Assembly (NCBI RefSeq): GCF_001761485.1
Contig: NC_090772.1
Span: 1,982,501 to 2,046,500, forward strand
Source: Yarrowia lipolytica
Lineage: Eukaryota > Ascomycota > Dipodascomycetes > Dipodascales
Reading direction: 5' to 3'
DNA length: 64,000 nucleotides
Shown here: piece after piece, positions 41,495 through 52,354 of the stretch
Layout of the letters: each line of letters opens with the position of its first letter
How positions within the stretch are numbered: the stretch's first letter is position 1
Made by a program: the position numbers and the translations under genes
The notes under the pieces: model-generated
Database searches by the model: none
Told to the model about the DNA's origin: nothing
Seen by the model: the letters and a program-made list of their open reading frames with translations, nothing else

Positions 41495-43087
41495 CTAGAA
41501 TACCGGCTCTAACTCCCCAGAATCAAACACACTTGAGCTCAATTCTAGAGGCCAGTCAAAGTCTCTATAATAGTCGTCGACTTGCCACTGGTTGTTAAGA
41601 TGCAGCTCGTCCTTGCCCTGGTCCTGTTTAGTTTTCCGACGTTTCATCTTCTTCAGTTTTCTCGCCTTCTTGAGCTCACCCCTTGTGTCTTTTTCACACA
41701 GGTCGTCAAAGAATCCAGCCAAATTGCTGTCCGTGCTTTTTCCATCAATAATCTCAGAAAATTTGGTCTCCACAACGTCCATGACTCTCTTCTCACACGT
41801 GTAAAAGCCCAACGCGCCGTTTTCCACAAAAGGTATACCAAACTGATCAGCAACAGCCGCGTCCTTGGCGAAATAAGTCGTTCCTGTCTTTAAATCACCA
41901 ACCACCCCTCCAGTCCCTCTAATGCCAACATACCGGCTCAGGTCTCCTGGTCCTTGCATGATCCTAAACTCCACTCCCTCCTCCATGACGGCCTGTCTAG
42001 AATCCAACAGAGAGCCAATGGCGGGGAATGCTTGATTCCAGGCACACAGAACTTCATTGCCGGGTGTTCGGATGCCTAAATCGACCCACAGTCGGTGAAA
42101 ACGACCTTCGTAAAACAGAAACAGGTACCCCTCATAGCACACGAAGAACCGCTGATGAATGTTGTAGAAAAGAGGCAGTTGCTGAAACCGCGTGAGTTGA
42201 CAGATCACCAACGGGTTCATGTTGTCGTCAATGTGGAACAGCTGGGAGTTTTCTGTTCCATCGCCCACCAGCCTGTACATCAAAGCTCCTCTTTCCGGTA
42301 GAAGATTGATCATTCCCGTCTCGTTATGATCTGACTTGTAAAGCCGGCGAGTACCGTTGGACATTTCGGGGTCCACCTCAAGTCTTGTGGTGGTGGGGGT
42401 CTTGAGAAGCAGCTCCTCCGCAGGTCCATGATTTGAAGTTGAGAATCGAACCAGCACAAACGTTTCATTCTCGTCAATGACCTCGATCGTCCCACCGTCC
42501 TCTTCAGTAGTTAACTGCACCTCGATTCCAGATGAGGAGGAGACGGCTTTATTTGTGAGTGCGGTAGATGTTTTGGGAGGGCTCCACTTGTCGTAATCCG
42601 ACTTGGAGATTTCCATGGAGGATAAGTCGAGGGCCGTTTTTGATGAAAGCAGCTGAACGCCCTCCAAAACGGCGTATTTCCCCACCGTCGTTTCAATGCG
42701 CTCCTCTGGAAAAAGAGGGTTCATGGTAAAACGTCTCTGAGCATCTCGTGAAATGTCCACACTAGTCACTTCCTCCACCTTGTTGCAACTCAGCGACAGA
42801 GGCACCGCCATGGATTTGAGCAAAACAGGTCTGTCGCCTAGACCGTGGGTATCTGCCAACGCTCGCTTAGTGCGTGAAACCACAACCAGAGCACATGTTG
42901 TCCACGAGGAGAAATCACCGCCACCTAAACCGAACCACGGAACCCGCTCCAACACTTTGGCACGAACCACAGAAGTGTCCAGAGCAGCCCAGACCGCCCG
43001 CGACGATCTGGTCACGTGACTCAAAGCCACGCACGACTCCAGGTCCGCCATTCGAAACACGTCCACCAGAATATCGTCAGTTATCAT
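41495..43087 (-). CDS. F-box-like protein, lineage-restricted
   Basis: 530 residues. The N-terminus MITDDILVDVFRMADLESCV then ALSHVTRSSRAVWAAL fits an F-box (Leu/Ile-rich helix, Val/Trp near the end), although the usual LP is replaced by ITDDI. The rest has no recognised repeat. It includes strand-rich segments and a strongly basic patch (KKARKLKKMKRRKTKQDQGK, about residue 480) that could be a nuclear localisation signal. F-box proteins bring substrates to SCF ubiquitin ligases through Skp1. The target is unknown. The assignment rests on the first 40 residues only. Confidence 0.65.
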   Translation of the reverse strand: MITDDILVDVFRMADLESCVALSHVTRSSRAVWAALDTSVVRAKVLERVPWFGLGGGDFSSWTTCALVVVSRTKRALADTHGLGDRPVLLKSMAVPLSLSCNKVEEVTSVDISRDAQRRFTMNPLFPEERIETTVGKYAVLEGVQLLSSKTALDLSSMEISKSDYDKWSPPKTSTALTNKAVSSSSGIEVQLTTEEDGGTIEVIDENETFVLVRFSTSNHGPAEELLLKTPTTTRLEVDPEMSNGTRRLYKSDHNETGMINLLPERGALMYRLVGDGTENSQLFHIDDNMNPLVICQLTRFQQLPLFYNIHQRFFVCYEGYLFLFYEGRFHRLWVDLGIRTPGNEVLCAWNQAFPAIGSLLDSRQAVMEEGVEFRIMQGPGDLSRYVGIRGTGGVVGDLKTGTTYFAKDAAVADQFGIPFVENGALGFYTCEKRVMDVVETKFSEIIDGKSTDSNLAGFFDDLCEKDTRGELKKARKLKKMKRRKTKQDQGKDELHLNNQWQVDDYYRDFDWPLELSSSVFDSGELEPVF

Positions 43088-44743
43088 AGAAAAAAATGGG
43101 TGGGGAGGTTAGTTTTTTGTCTGCATGTTCATGCAGCACACAGACAAGGAGGAGGAGGGTGCCGCAACGTCGTTATGTTTCTATTATGTCGAGTCGAATT
43201 AATTGCCGATATCTTCGGCCTTATCGGGGTTTAGGTTGGAACTTTAAATATAAACAGTAGATAATCGTGACACAAAATCGGGGAGAAAAAAATACATATA
43301 CTTGTACATGTACTCGTACGTACTTCGAGTCGTGCGGTGATATCGCCTACCATGGCTGATATTGCTAAAGTGGTCGATTAGGCGGACCATGTACGAGATG
43401 CTCCTTTCAAGAATTCCACCGGATTGTTGTAGTGGAAAAGACTCAAAGACCTTAAGAAAAGACTAACAAGAGTTGTAAGTAATTTAATAGTTTCAAATAC
43501 TTATATTCAACCATGGTTAACGGACAATGATGGTGCTAAAAGTGTAGAGTACATGATGGTAACTAGTAACTAACACTTCACCTGTATATATACCATTACT
43601 TGACATGTCTAGAGACCACTGATACTTCCCCCAATCGACCAACTGATTTCCCTCCAACTCTTCTAACCCACCTGGTAGTGTATATATAGATTGAAGGGTA
43701 GAAGTAGTGTATATATTGAAGGGAGTCAGATGTTACAACACGTTTCTATATACCGGCGTCTATTCGTACTCTGTCTAGTCTGATCTTACCAACTGCTTCG
43801 TACGACCCAAACGCCCAGTTGTGTACACAGCAACAATCGGAAGAAATGTCCCATGTATCTGCCACTTTCACTCAATGACTCTGGAAACCTCAGACAGCCG
43901 TACTCCTCTCATGTGACCGGTGAACTTCTAACCAAAGGCGATTGGCGAAAGGTAGAACCGGTAGTTATGGTCTGGACGACTCTGTAGCTGCGAGGTTGTT
44001 TGAAAGTTCTCTGATATGCTGAGATGGATACCCTTACAGTATTCGTGTGTAGTTGTATTCACGACCAAATACCATATTCCATTGTCTTGAGCACAGCGAT
44101 GAGTCTCTCGATACGCACACTACGATATACATTTGAAGACGAGACTCCAAGTAGTGATGCCGTAGGAAACTCGGGTTCAATGATGTATAGACAGACGTCT
44201 GGGTTGTAAGTGTGTTGAAACACAATGTGTGATATCTGATTACCACGTTTAGGGATCATTGTCGGAACAACCCCTAGCAAGGGATGTGTAAGCCGTTGTG
44301 TATTGGTTACACAAGATTTATCGTTATTGAACATCTTCAACGGTGCTCAGTGCCTCTAACGGAACCTCAACCAGATGAGAATTGCCTGCTTCTGTTGTCC
44401 AGTAGGACTTACTGTTTGTTTATTGTCTTGTGAGTCGTAGTCTTGGTCCTCATTGACTTGGTCAGCCTGATCTGTGACACATGCTCCCAAAAATTCACGG
44501 TGGTGTCGCAGAATTTGAGATGGAGTCGAAAACTGGTGATGCAGTGCATTCAAAACTGAGATAGTTGTAACGATTTGCAGTAGTCAGTCAGTAGTCTGTT
44601 TGTAGTGTTGTCGTCAGTAGTCAGTTTGATGCCAGCTTCCTTTAGGATGACATTAGTGTGGATGTCAGACCACTGAAGGGTAAGTTCTTGGGTTGCTTAT
44701 GGTATAAAGTGGTCAGAGAACAACTACTTGGTCGACAGGATCA
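43088..44743. other. intergenic region
   Basis: Upstream of the F-box-like gene and downstream of the HAD gene. Holds a duplicated AGTGTATATATA/GATTGAAGGG segment near 43676-43725 and AGTCAGT repeats near 44580-44625. No ORF with codon bias. No RNA gene recognised. Confidence 0.5.
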
Positions 44744-45490
44744 TCATTCCAACAACTCTACGACATCAACCAAGCTCTTGACGACAAATTGGTCATCTGA
44801 GACCTTCAGAATGTCCTTCTTCAACTCCACCGCTTGGTTCTCTTCAAACTCGTGGAACTCTTGAAACCCTTCGGATCTGTCCACCAGGATCGTCACCCAC
44901 CCTGGAACAGATACCAGGTCCTTCTTACGCTCGTCTCCGACATGGTACAGGAGATTATCGCCATCACTGTCCTTGTGGGTCACTCCAAAGATATTTTCGA
45001 CGTTCTTCCAGGCCCGAATATCCGGCTTTTCCACCTCGGTATCAAACGACAGAATCGTTTCGTCCAGGTACTGGGTCAGGCCGAGATCGTGAAGAACATC
45101 AATCACGCGGGGGTCCATGTTGCTCAGAGCAGCAGTGCGGAAACCCATGGCCCGCACCTTGGTCAACAGAGGAATAGCATCTTCGTACAGGTGGTAAGGC
45201 TTGGTGGTGCCAAAGTGGTCGTAGACATGATGGGCTGTTTGCAGGGAGATTTTGTTTTCAAACGTCTCGCGGATCACCAGACACCACCATTGCTCGTATC
45301 CAATCGTCTCCTTTCCATACAACGGGTACTCCTTGAATAGCCGCTTGAATGCCTTGTGGAAGCCGGCCTGAACTTGGGCCACGGTGGCGGAGCACTTTTC
45401 GTGCTGCTGCACAATTCTGAGATACTGTGCGGGCACCGACGGTCGCGGCACAAACAGCGTGCCAAACACGTCAATCGTGAGAATCTTCAT
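44744..45490 (-). CDS. HAD-superfamily hydrolase (HDHD3/Dpi35-like)
   Basis: 248 residues from MKILTIDVFGTLF. HAD motif I has the nucleophile Asp7 but Phe9 where phosphatases have the second Asp, as in haloacid-dehalogenase-like and HDHD3-type members. Motif II is the Ser of ALSNMD, motif III the Lys of EVEKPD, motif IV GDERKKD. The cap domain is helical (residues about 15-100). It resembles the uncharacterised yeast protein YMR130W. The substrate is unknown, and without the general acid at position 9 classical phosphatase activity is doubtful. Seven in-frame codons upstream lack an ATG, so 45490 is the start. Confidence 0.82.
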   Translation of the reverse strand: MKILTIDVFGTLFVPRPSVPAQYLRIVQQHEKCSATVAQVQAGFHKAFKRLFKEYPLYGKETIGYEQWWCLVIRETFENKISLQTAHHVYDHFGTTKPYHLYEDAIPLLTKVRAMGFRTAALSNMDPRVIDVLHDLGLTQYLDETILSFDTEVEKPDIRAWKNVENIFGVTHKDSDGDNLLYHVGDERKKDLVSVPGWVTILVDRSEGFQEFHEFEENQAVELKKDILKVSDDQFVVKSLVDVVELLE

Positions 45491-48321
45491 GGACGAAATG
45501 TGGTTGTTCAATTACCCGTAACTGGCGTAAGTGGTTGTTGCAAGGAGACTGACTGCCTGAGCTGAGGGTTAGAGTTGTTGTCGATGCGAGATGATAGATT
45601 GCTCGCGGTGAAATGGAGAGGTGGGGGAGTTGGGGTTAGTGAAATGAGAGGCGGTTGAGGTGGTATATGGCGGTGCACAGTACAGTACGTACAGTATGGT
45701 AATTACGCCGTTGCCGGAGCTTATACCAGAACCTGCCAAATGTGCTCTGAAAAGTTTTTAGATCTTTTAACTAATATCTCACTATAATAGTCATTAGCTT
45801 AAGTAAGTTGAAAAAAGGTGGAAACCATGCAGAAAAAAAAAAACAAAAAAAAAAACACTCTGAATCATCCTTCAAGTGGAAATTAGATAATTGCAATGGA
45901 ATTATTTGAAAGCGGACAATTATAACTACCAATTAACACACTTCTACTTGCTCTGAAGCCATAACCACCGACTACAATACTGCGTGGAGATACCTTGGAC
46001 TCCACTACAATAGTACATACAGTACATACAGCAAGACCCAGATCTGCTAGGGTCCGCAAAAGATATGGTAGAGTCAGAAGATTGATATTGTGAGTGTGTA
46101 CGAAGACTTGCTTGATCTCAACCCACCACTTGCAGCAACAGATTCGGAAGAACTTCGGGGTTGAGTGGTTCGTAGACGATGATGGTAGGGTTTCTGAGAT
46201 TGTCTTTTCGTGCGACTGCTAACGAATGAAGAATTACTTTTCAGAGTGAAAAAAAAGGCTCAAGTCCTGGACACTGTTAGTACAATACTTGCTCACGGTT
46301 GACTCAATCGATGGACTGTTGTCCTGCTGAGTTGTGTTGGAAAGACAAGCTCTTTACGCTCATGTTGCTACCAGTGTCGTTCTAAACAACTACAATGTCG
46401 ATTTGTTGTACAGTAGTCGATGATACGCTCCAAAGACTCCTCAATTGTTTTTGGAAGTCCAGCTGTTGTTGTCGTCCAGCTGTTGTGCAGAACTTGTCGT
46501 CCAGGACTTGTTGTGGTTTTTGGCGGCAAGGAATAAGCGATTAAGTCGACATATCAACGAATCGAAAGAGATGACTCAGTCGGTTCTTGGAACTGCTAAA
46601 CAGGAGCTATCGTATTCAAATTTGGTATCAAAATGATCGTCTCAAATCACCCCGTCTATACACCCTATTGAGAATCAGGTAGCACGTCGTGAACCCGTTC
46701 TCATTGCAAAAAGTCACAATCCATACCCAAGAAAAATAAACACGCAGAAAACAGTCGATTGAAACCAAAGGTCGCCTCCGTCGACTGTAGCTCACGCGAC
46801 CAAACGAACACACATCTAGGACTGTCCTATCTGTATCGAGCGAGTGACAAACTCTATTTTTAGCCGAAATCAGATTGACGAACCTTAATACCCCTTGTTT
46901 TGCGTTAATCCAATTGTCTCCTGAACGCCGGCGAGGTGTCCCTGGCGGTCTGAGATGCGCTGGATACGGAGAATACGATGCGGCGCGAATCCGGCCGAGT
47001 TGTCTGTTTGTTTCCAGGACCAGTATTGGGCGAGATAGGTCAAATGAGGGTGAAGAGGGCGCCCTGGACTGTCTGAGACGAACGAGTATTCATACCGGCA
47101 CTGTACTTGTAGTCGGTGGACATGTATTGTTCCTGACTGGCGCATGGAGGCTCTCTTGCGTCAATCTGTCTTTCCATTCAATGTTTCTTTGATTCTATGT
47201 TTAAACAGACAGTTTGAGACAAGATTCTCCTAAGAAAAAGCAACGGGTTTACAACACAAGGCTGGAGTTGTCAAACTCGACTGATAGATGGATATAACGG
47301 CAGCAAATGACACGCGTTTCATGCACCAAGTCTTTGACGTGAGTATAGTGCAATATGTACTTGTAATCGCACCCGTACAGTTAAGCCACGCGTCTGTCTG
47401 TAGGTGGTTTGGGCGCTTGTAATCGCGTCTGTCAAGATTTCCATGGGTTGGATTAAGTGATGAAGCACTAGATCAACTCGAATCTACATCGAGAGCCGTT
47501 TGGTGTGAGATTAATGTCAGATACACGTGTGTTGGCGGGGTTTTGGTGCATCTGACTTAAGGGGGATAATTGGCCGATAGTCTGAATGAGATGACGATAA
47601 GGAGTTGGGAGAAGGTCTATTAAAATTCGGAAAAAAAAGGGGGAAAATAGGGAAAAAAAAGGGAAAAAATAGGGAAAAAATTGTGGTAACATCCGAATAA
47701 CACCTACCTCTTCGGATTTAAGTCTCTTCATATTCAACACAACAAAGGGCCCAAAATCAGCCATCCCGTTCCTTCAAGGTTGGTTTATTTTTTATTTTTA
47801 AAAAAAATCACACCTCAGAAGGCTACGACGAAAAGTAAAATCCGCCGTCTAAATAACCTTGTCAACTATGGCAGGATACCTGTCAGATAGTTATAGTATG
47901 TTGTAAAAGAGACGAGCAAAGGGGGGAAAAGGAGCCAGAGTCCGTCTAGGTCACGTGTTACCCAACCCTCTCCCCTAACCCCTACCCATACCCTCTGTTT
48001 TCCTGGCCACCTCAGCTCACGTGACCCGAACTTCTCCCACCCCCCGTCACGTTCCCCACCCCCTATCTTAGCTGCCAAACTCAAATGACACGCACCTCTC
48101 ACGCTACCACCTAACCGCCGCCAGAACCGTGATTACCACCTCTTTCGACGTACGTGAGGACAAGCCGCCGCCTGAAAACACCCTGCCCGTTTGTGACGAG
48201 ACCTGAGAGAAATCCGCACACTTGTCCACGTTTCGCAGTTCACACGCCATCAAAGACCCAAAAACACCAACACCAACACAAACACGTCGTTCCTTGCTAG
48301 TTTTCGTTTGTCAAATACACA
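45491..48321. other. 2.8-kb gene-poor region and ARF6 first exon
   Basis: No protein gene supported. A-rich runs near 45833-45856, the G/A repeat at 47630-47682, TTACCCAACCC and CCCCTAACCC near 47957-47980, and CACGTG boxes near 47952 and 48019. The last 80-100 bases (CACCAACACCAACACAAACA-like, without ATG) are the likely 5' UTR exon of ARF6. Confidence 0.5.
47630..47682. repeat. G/A repeat of GGGAAAAA type
   Basis: Five imperfect units of GGGAAAA(A)n, two with an intervening T (ATAGGG). All purine on the plus strand apart from the T. Confidence 0.8.
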
Positions 48322-48936
48322 GTGAGTATGAGAGAAGAGGGAGGAGGGAGTGAGGGAGTGAGGGAGTGAGTGAGGGAGTGAGGAAGGGAGTGAGGGAGAG
48401 CGGAGAGCGTGAAAAGGGTGTGAAGAGAACGTGTACAGAGCGTGAACAGAGCGTGAACAGAACGTGAAGATATACTTGTTGCTAGGACCATATACATTGG
48501 TCGAACGCGATATGGGAACCTGACGGTTCGAACTACGTGTTCGCTTCTAAGACCCGACTGTTGAGAGTCACGTGTGTGAATCCATGTTCGTTTTTGACGT
48601 GATTTCATTACGTCCACCGGAATTTGATTCTCACCATGTCTTTGACGTGAATGCGATTCTTACACCACCTGTGCACTTCAATGGCCGCGTTTTCTTATAC
48701 ACGTCTGTGCTCTCTGTCCAGTCCCGAGCCCGGAGCCCTACTGCCTTCATGCTACTTTCATCAGAGGCCTCATTGCCGTTCTCTTCATCCAACATGACAA
48801 CTACAGTTGTCTTACTTTGGTCCTTATCGCGGGCTATTCCGTTCTCACCACAGTCGGTCACGCGCAGCATCCTTGGCTGAACCACAATCAGCATTTCATT
48901 TCCACACTTCACCCATACCAGACCATACTAACCCAG
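48322..48936 (+). other. 5' UTR intron of ARF6
   Basis: 615 bases from GTGAGT (48322) to TACTAACCCAG ending exactly one base before the ATG at 48937. The upstream exon has no ATG in its last 80 bases, so the intron is in the leader. It contains GAGGGAGT repeats at about 48337-48398. Confidence 0.85.
48337..48398. repeat. GAGGGAGT tandem repeat in ARF6 leader intron
   Basis: About six imperfect 8-mers (GAGGGAGT with GAGT insertions), begins 15 bases after the donor site. Confidence 0.85.
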
Positions 48937-49485
48937 ATGGGCAATTCCATGTCTAAAATCCTCGCCAAGCTGTTTGGCAGCCGAGAATGTCGAATTCTGA
49001 TGCTCGGGCTCGACGCCGCCGGCAAAACCACCATTCTCTACAAGCTCAAGCTCAACCAGGGCATCTCCACCGTCCCCACCGTGGGCTTCAACGTTGAAGT
49101 GCTGACGTACAAAAACATCAAATTCAACGTGTGGGACGTAGGAGGGCAGGATAAGATCCGTCCTTTGTGGCGCCACTACTTCACCGGAACCGAGGGTCTG
49201 ATTTTCGTGGTGGACTCTGCCGACCGTGCTCGAATCGACGAGGCTCGACAGGAGCTGCACCGAATCATCAACGACCGAGAAATGAAGGACGTTTTGCTAC
49301 TGGTGTTTGCCAACAAGCAGGATCTTAAGGAAGCCATGCATCCCAAGGAGGTGACCGAAAAGCTGCAACTGAACTCGCTCAAGGGCCGAACTTGGTGCGT
49401 GGTGGCTTCCACCGCCAAGACCGGAGAGGGTCTGGTTGAGGGTCTGTCTTGGTTGTCGAGTAATTTGCCTTCTATGGATAAGTAG
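48937..49485 (+). CDS. ARF6: ARF-family GTPase, ARF6 (yeast Arf3) type
   Basis: 182 residues. MGNSMSK gives the N-myristoylation Gly2 and amphipathic helix. Motifs: G1 GLDAAGKT, G3 WDVGGQDK with the catalytic Gln, G4 NKQD, G5 around ASTAKTG. Switch I is [10 protein letters not shown]. Over the core it is closer to animal ARF6 ([22 protein letters not shown], then [16 protein letters not shown]) than to ARF1. ARF6/Arf3 acts at the plasma membrane in polarity, actin and endocytosis. The ATG is fixed by the splice site directly before it. Convergent with the dynactin p25 gene. Confidence 0.93.
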   Translation: MGNSMSKILAKLFGSRECRILMLGLDAAGKTTILYKLKLNQGISTVPTVGFNVEVLTYKNIKFNVWDVGGQDKIRPLWRHYFTGTEGLIFVVDSADRARIDEARQELHRIINDREMKDVLLLVFANKQDLKEAMHPKEVTEKLQLNSLKGRTWCVVASTAKTGEGLVEGLSWLSSNLPSMDK

Positions 49486-49898
49486 AGCGCGAGGAGATGG
49501 ATTGACATGGGCCAACGGATTGACATGGGCCAACAGGGGCTGAAAGAAGGACACTCGAGAGAGTCATGTAAAGTTTTATTGTTTAATTAATTGTTGTATG
49601 GATTCAGTATGAGCTCGGTGCCTTTCAGGCCATTTTTCGCTACATAAGTACCAATGTGTCTGTATAAATAAATAGTTGCTGGAGCTCGTTGTAGTTCCCA
49701 TTAGCTCGTGGCTTCCTCGAGCTTTCACATCATCATCATTAGCCGTTCTTCAGACGATGTTGGCCATCTCGAGACGTGGTTGGAGTCAGGCGAGGTATCG
49801 ACATTTTAGGGGGTTTTTAGATGCGTTTTGGAAGGGTGCACTGCCTTGGAAAAAGGGAGCTGTTGTCAACTTCCCTCCCCCTAGGGTCTGACTACCGC
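49486..49898. other. 3' intergenic spacer of convergent genes
   Basis: 413 bases between ARF6 and dynactin p25 stop codons. A GGATTGACATGGGCCAAC direct repeat lies at about 49498-49532, right after the ARF6 stop. No gene. Confidence 0.6.
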
Positions 49899-50444
49899 TC
49901 ACTCAATGTCGAGATAGCGCTGTCTATTCCTCAGCTGGACCATTTCGGCTGTACTTTCGCTCAAGACCTCGATTTCGACGGCAGGAACGCCAGCCCATCG
50001 CGTGAAAGGGGCACATACCGTTCTTGGAGGTATCACCGACCCCGGATCAACAATGACACAATCTTTGATGATACAGAACTTGCCAATCTCGCAATTGTCG
50101 CCTATTTCCACGTTGGAGCCGATCTGAACAGCTTGGGTCACACTGTTGTCGCCAATGTAGACGTAGTCGCCAATTCTAACGGGATAGTAGTTTTCCTTGG
50201 CCTCGTCTTTGCAAGGTGGTTCCACAGTCACCTGCGTCGAGATGATGCAGTAACGTCCAATTGCGATGATTGGAGCGGTGCTTCCTGGTCGTTGGAGGTC
50301 GCCTCTAATCTTGGATCCGTGATCTATCACGGTCTTGCCTCCTAGCACGATATTCTGGAGTCCTGACAGAGCAGCTTTTCTCGAAATGCGGTTCCCAGAC
50401 TCGGTGATGACGTAGGCGGATTTGGGTGTTTTTTTCGGTGGCAT
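49899..50444 (-). CDS. DCTN5: dynactin subunit 5 (p25), left-handed beta-helix protein
   Basis: 181 residues. The N-terminus YVITESGNRISRKAALSGLQ, then NIVLGGKTVIDHGSKIRGDL, matches animal p25 (ETASGNKVSR...NIVLNGKT...IIRGDL). Hexapeptide-repeat turns (IGDYVYIGDN, IGSNVEIGDN, IGKFCIIKD) build a left-handed beta-helix, ended by VIPPRTVCAPFTRWAGVPA. p25 belongs to the pointed-end complex of dynactin, which links dynein to endosomes. It is known in filamentous fungi (Neurospora ro-12) and absent from S. cerevisiae, which fits a dimorphic, hypha-forming yeast. The ATG at 50444 is the first in frame. Confidence 0.92.
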   Translation of the reverse strand: MPPKKTPKSAYVITESGNRISRKAALSGLQNIVLGGKTVIDHGSKIRGDLQRPGSTAPIIAIGRYCIISTQVTVEPPCKDEAKENYYPVRIGDYVYIGDNSVTQAVQIGSNVEIGDNCEIGKFCIIKDCVIVDPGSVIPPRTVCAPFTRWAGVPAVEIEVLSESTAEMVQLRNRQRYLDIE

Positions 50445-51470
50445 GGCCGACTATGGGTGTATTGGTGTATTATGACGAGTCTGAGGTCAGGAGGAACCGG
50501 CTAGATCGCTGAAATGGCGGGTTTGAGGGATGCTGACGGCGAGCGAATCAACCTGGCGTTGGTTTGGTGTACCACCAACTTTACATTCCATATTGGCGGC
50601 ATGATTAGAGTTTTAGTTGGGATTATTTGGATGCTATAGAAATACTTGAAAAATTTGTTAAGATACAAGAGCGGAGAATAATGGGAAATATTTGGTGAGT
50701 CGTGTGTCTGGCGTGTTATAAGAAGTGTTTATGATATCTTATTTGTGTGACAATCATAATTGTCAAAAACTCTAGCCTCTAGTTTCCCTTTGAGTAATCC
50801 TATGGTCTGATGAAAGTGAGGTTTTTCTAGTTTGTCATTTGTTTAGATGTGATTATTTCTCTTAACATCTGTTGAGTGTAGTTCAGATAAAACCGATATC
50901 CTAAGTAAAGAACTGGATGTGAGATTCTTGAAATAATTCACTTGAGGGTAATACCCGAACACTCAAGACTCTCTTCATGTATTCAATACACCTGTAATCA
51001 GTTATGATGGCAATCTGGTCACCGACAGACGTTTTTCACGTCCTACAGTGCATATTGGAACCACCAGCTCTTCGAACATTGTCTCTTGTTGAAGTAGTTA
51101 TTAGTGTTTGGTGGTCGGTAATAGGTAATTACTAACTAGACCTTGACTTGATCCTGAAGGACACCTGAGAGGGAAGCTATGACTGGAGCTCGACAGACCG
51201 TTATTTAGATGACCAGAGATGATTCCTGTGGATGTTCCGCTCTCTTGTTTCAATACAATGACTCTACAGTAGGCAGGCTATCAGAACAGACCCGTCTGTC
51301 TATAGTTGGGTGAATGAGCAAGAGGCGAGTGATAAAAATGAGGTTAGGAGGTGGTAGAAATCAGTGGATGTTGGTGGATCCTGCTTTCAGTGACAGGTTT
51401 TTTTGTTGTGCTCAGTGGCAGTTTTTAATTTATTTATTTTTGTGGTTTAATTTTTTCTGGTTTTTTAATT

Positions 51471-51524
51471 TTTTGTGATTTTTGTGATTTTTTGTGATTT
51501 TTGTGATTTTTTGTGATTTTTTTT
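51471..51524. repeat. TTTTTGTGAT tandem repeat
   Basis: Five imperfect units of 8-10 bp, all T/G/A on plus. Confidence 0.85.
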
Positions 51525-52031
51525 ATTTAACTTGATAATGAAATTTGATGCGCTGATTGTGACATATTTTAATACTACAAACACCCTCAACAGTCACAAA
51601 GATAGATCAAAAGACGACGCTGATCAGATCTCTGCTATTTACATTGCTATGGCATTACTGATGGGTGATATATCATCAGATGTGTTTCTGGAACATTAGA
51701 TGGTCGGACCTAAACGGATGGAGGGAGCTACGAGAGAAGGAACCATGTAGAGAGACTAAGTTCAATCTGCTGGATTTTCTGTACCTCTTGGATCTACTGG
51801 CTTTCTCGTGGCATCTCTGCAGCGTCTTTCACATGAAGAATCTCGGGTGGAGATGTACGAGTATCATCCTGTACCACAACCGGCCCCAGAAATGTGAAAT
51901 TCGGTGAACCCGAAACGGAAATAGACAACAGGGAGTCGGAAAACAGAAACCATACTCACCTAGCAATATCGTGGCTCATTATTCAGTCTCATTTATGTTC
52001 TCAATTCCATCTAGATCGAGCCTCCGACCGA

Positions 52032-52085
52032 CACTGAACGAACTTCCGACAGCACTGAACGAACTTCCGACAGCACTGAGCAACC
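52032..52085. repeat. 21-bp tandem repeat
   Basis: Two perfect copies of CACTGAACGAACTTCCGACA plus G, then a partial third. Confidence 0.9.
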
Positions 52086-52288
52086 TGCCAACAGGCCACC
52101 AGAGAGACCGGAGCCTACCGGATGTATGTTTGCTTGTCTTTGGAACCAGGTAAAATGGTTCTTCAAGTTCAACTACAGCATTAGCAACCTGTGGCCTACC
52201 AGATACTACAAGTACTCGTCTCTTACTAGCTCCTCCTGCTGGCACCTCAATATCAGCGGGCTCTAGAGTGGAGAAAATTTTTCGTGAC

Positions 52289-52354
52289 ACAGCCTAGACA
52301 CAGCCTGGATACAGCCTGGATACAGCCTGGATACAGTCTGATATAGCCTCGATA
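52289..52354. repeat. 11-bp tandem repeat ACAGCCTGGAT
   Basis: Three perfect central units flanked on each side by diverged ones (ACAGCCTAGAC; ACAGTCTGAT; ATAGCCTCGAT). Confidence 0.9.

Noticed and set aside
48525-48545. GGTTCGAAC B-box-like sequence
   Set aside because: Lies within the ARF6 leader intron with no tRNA fold around it.
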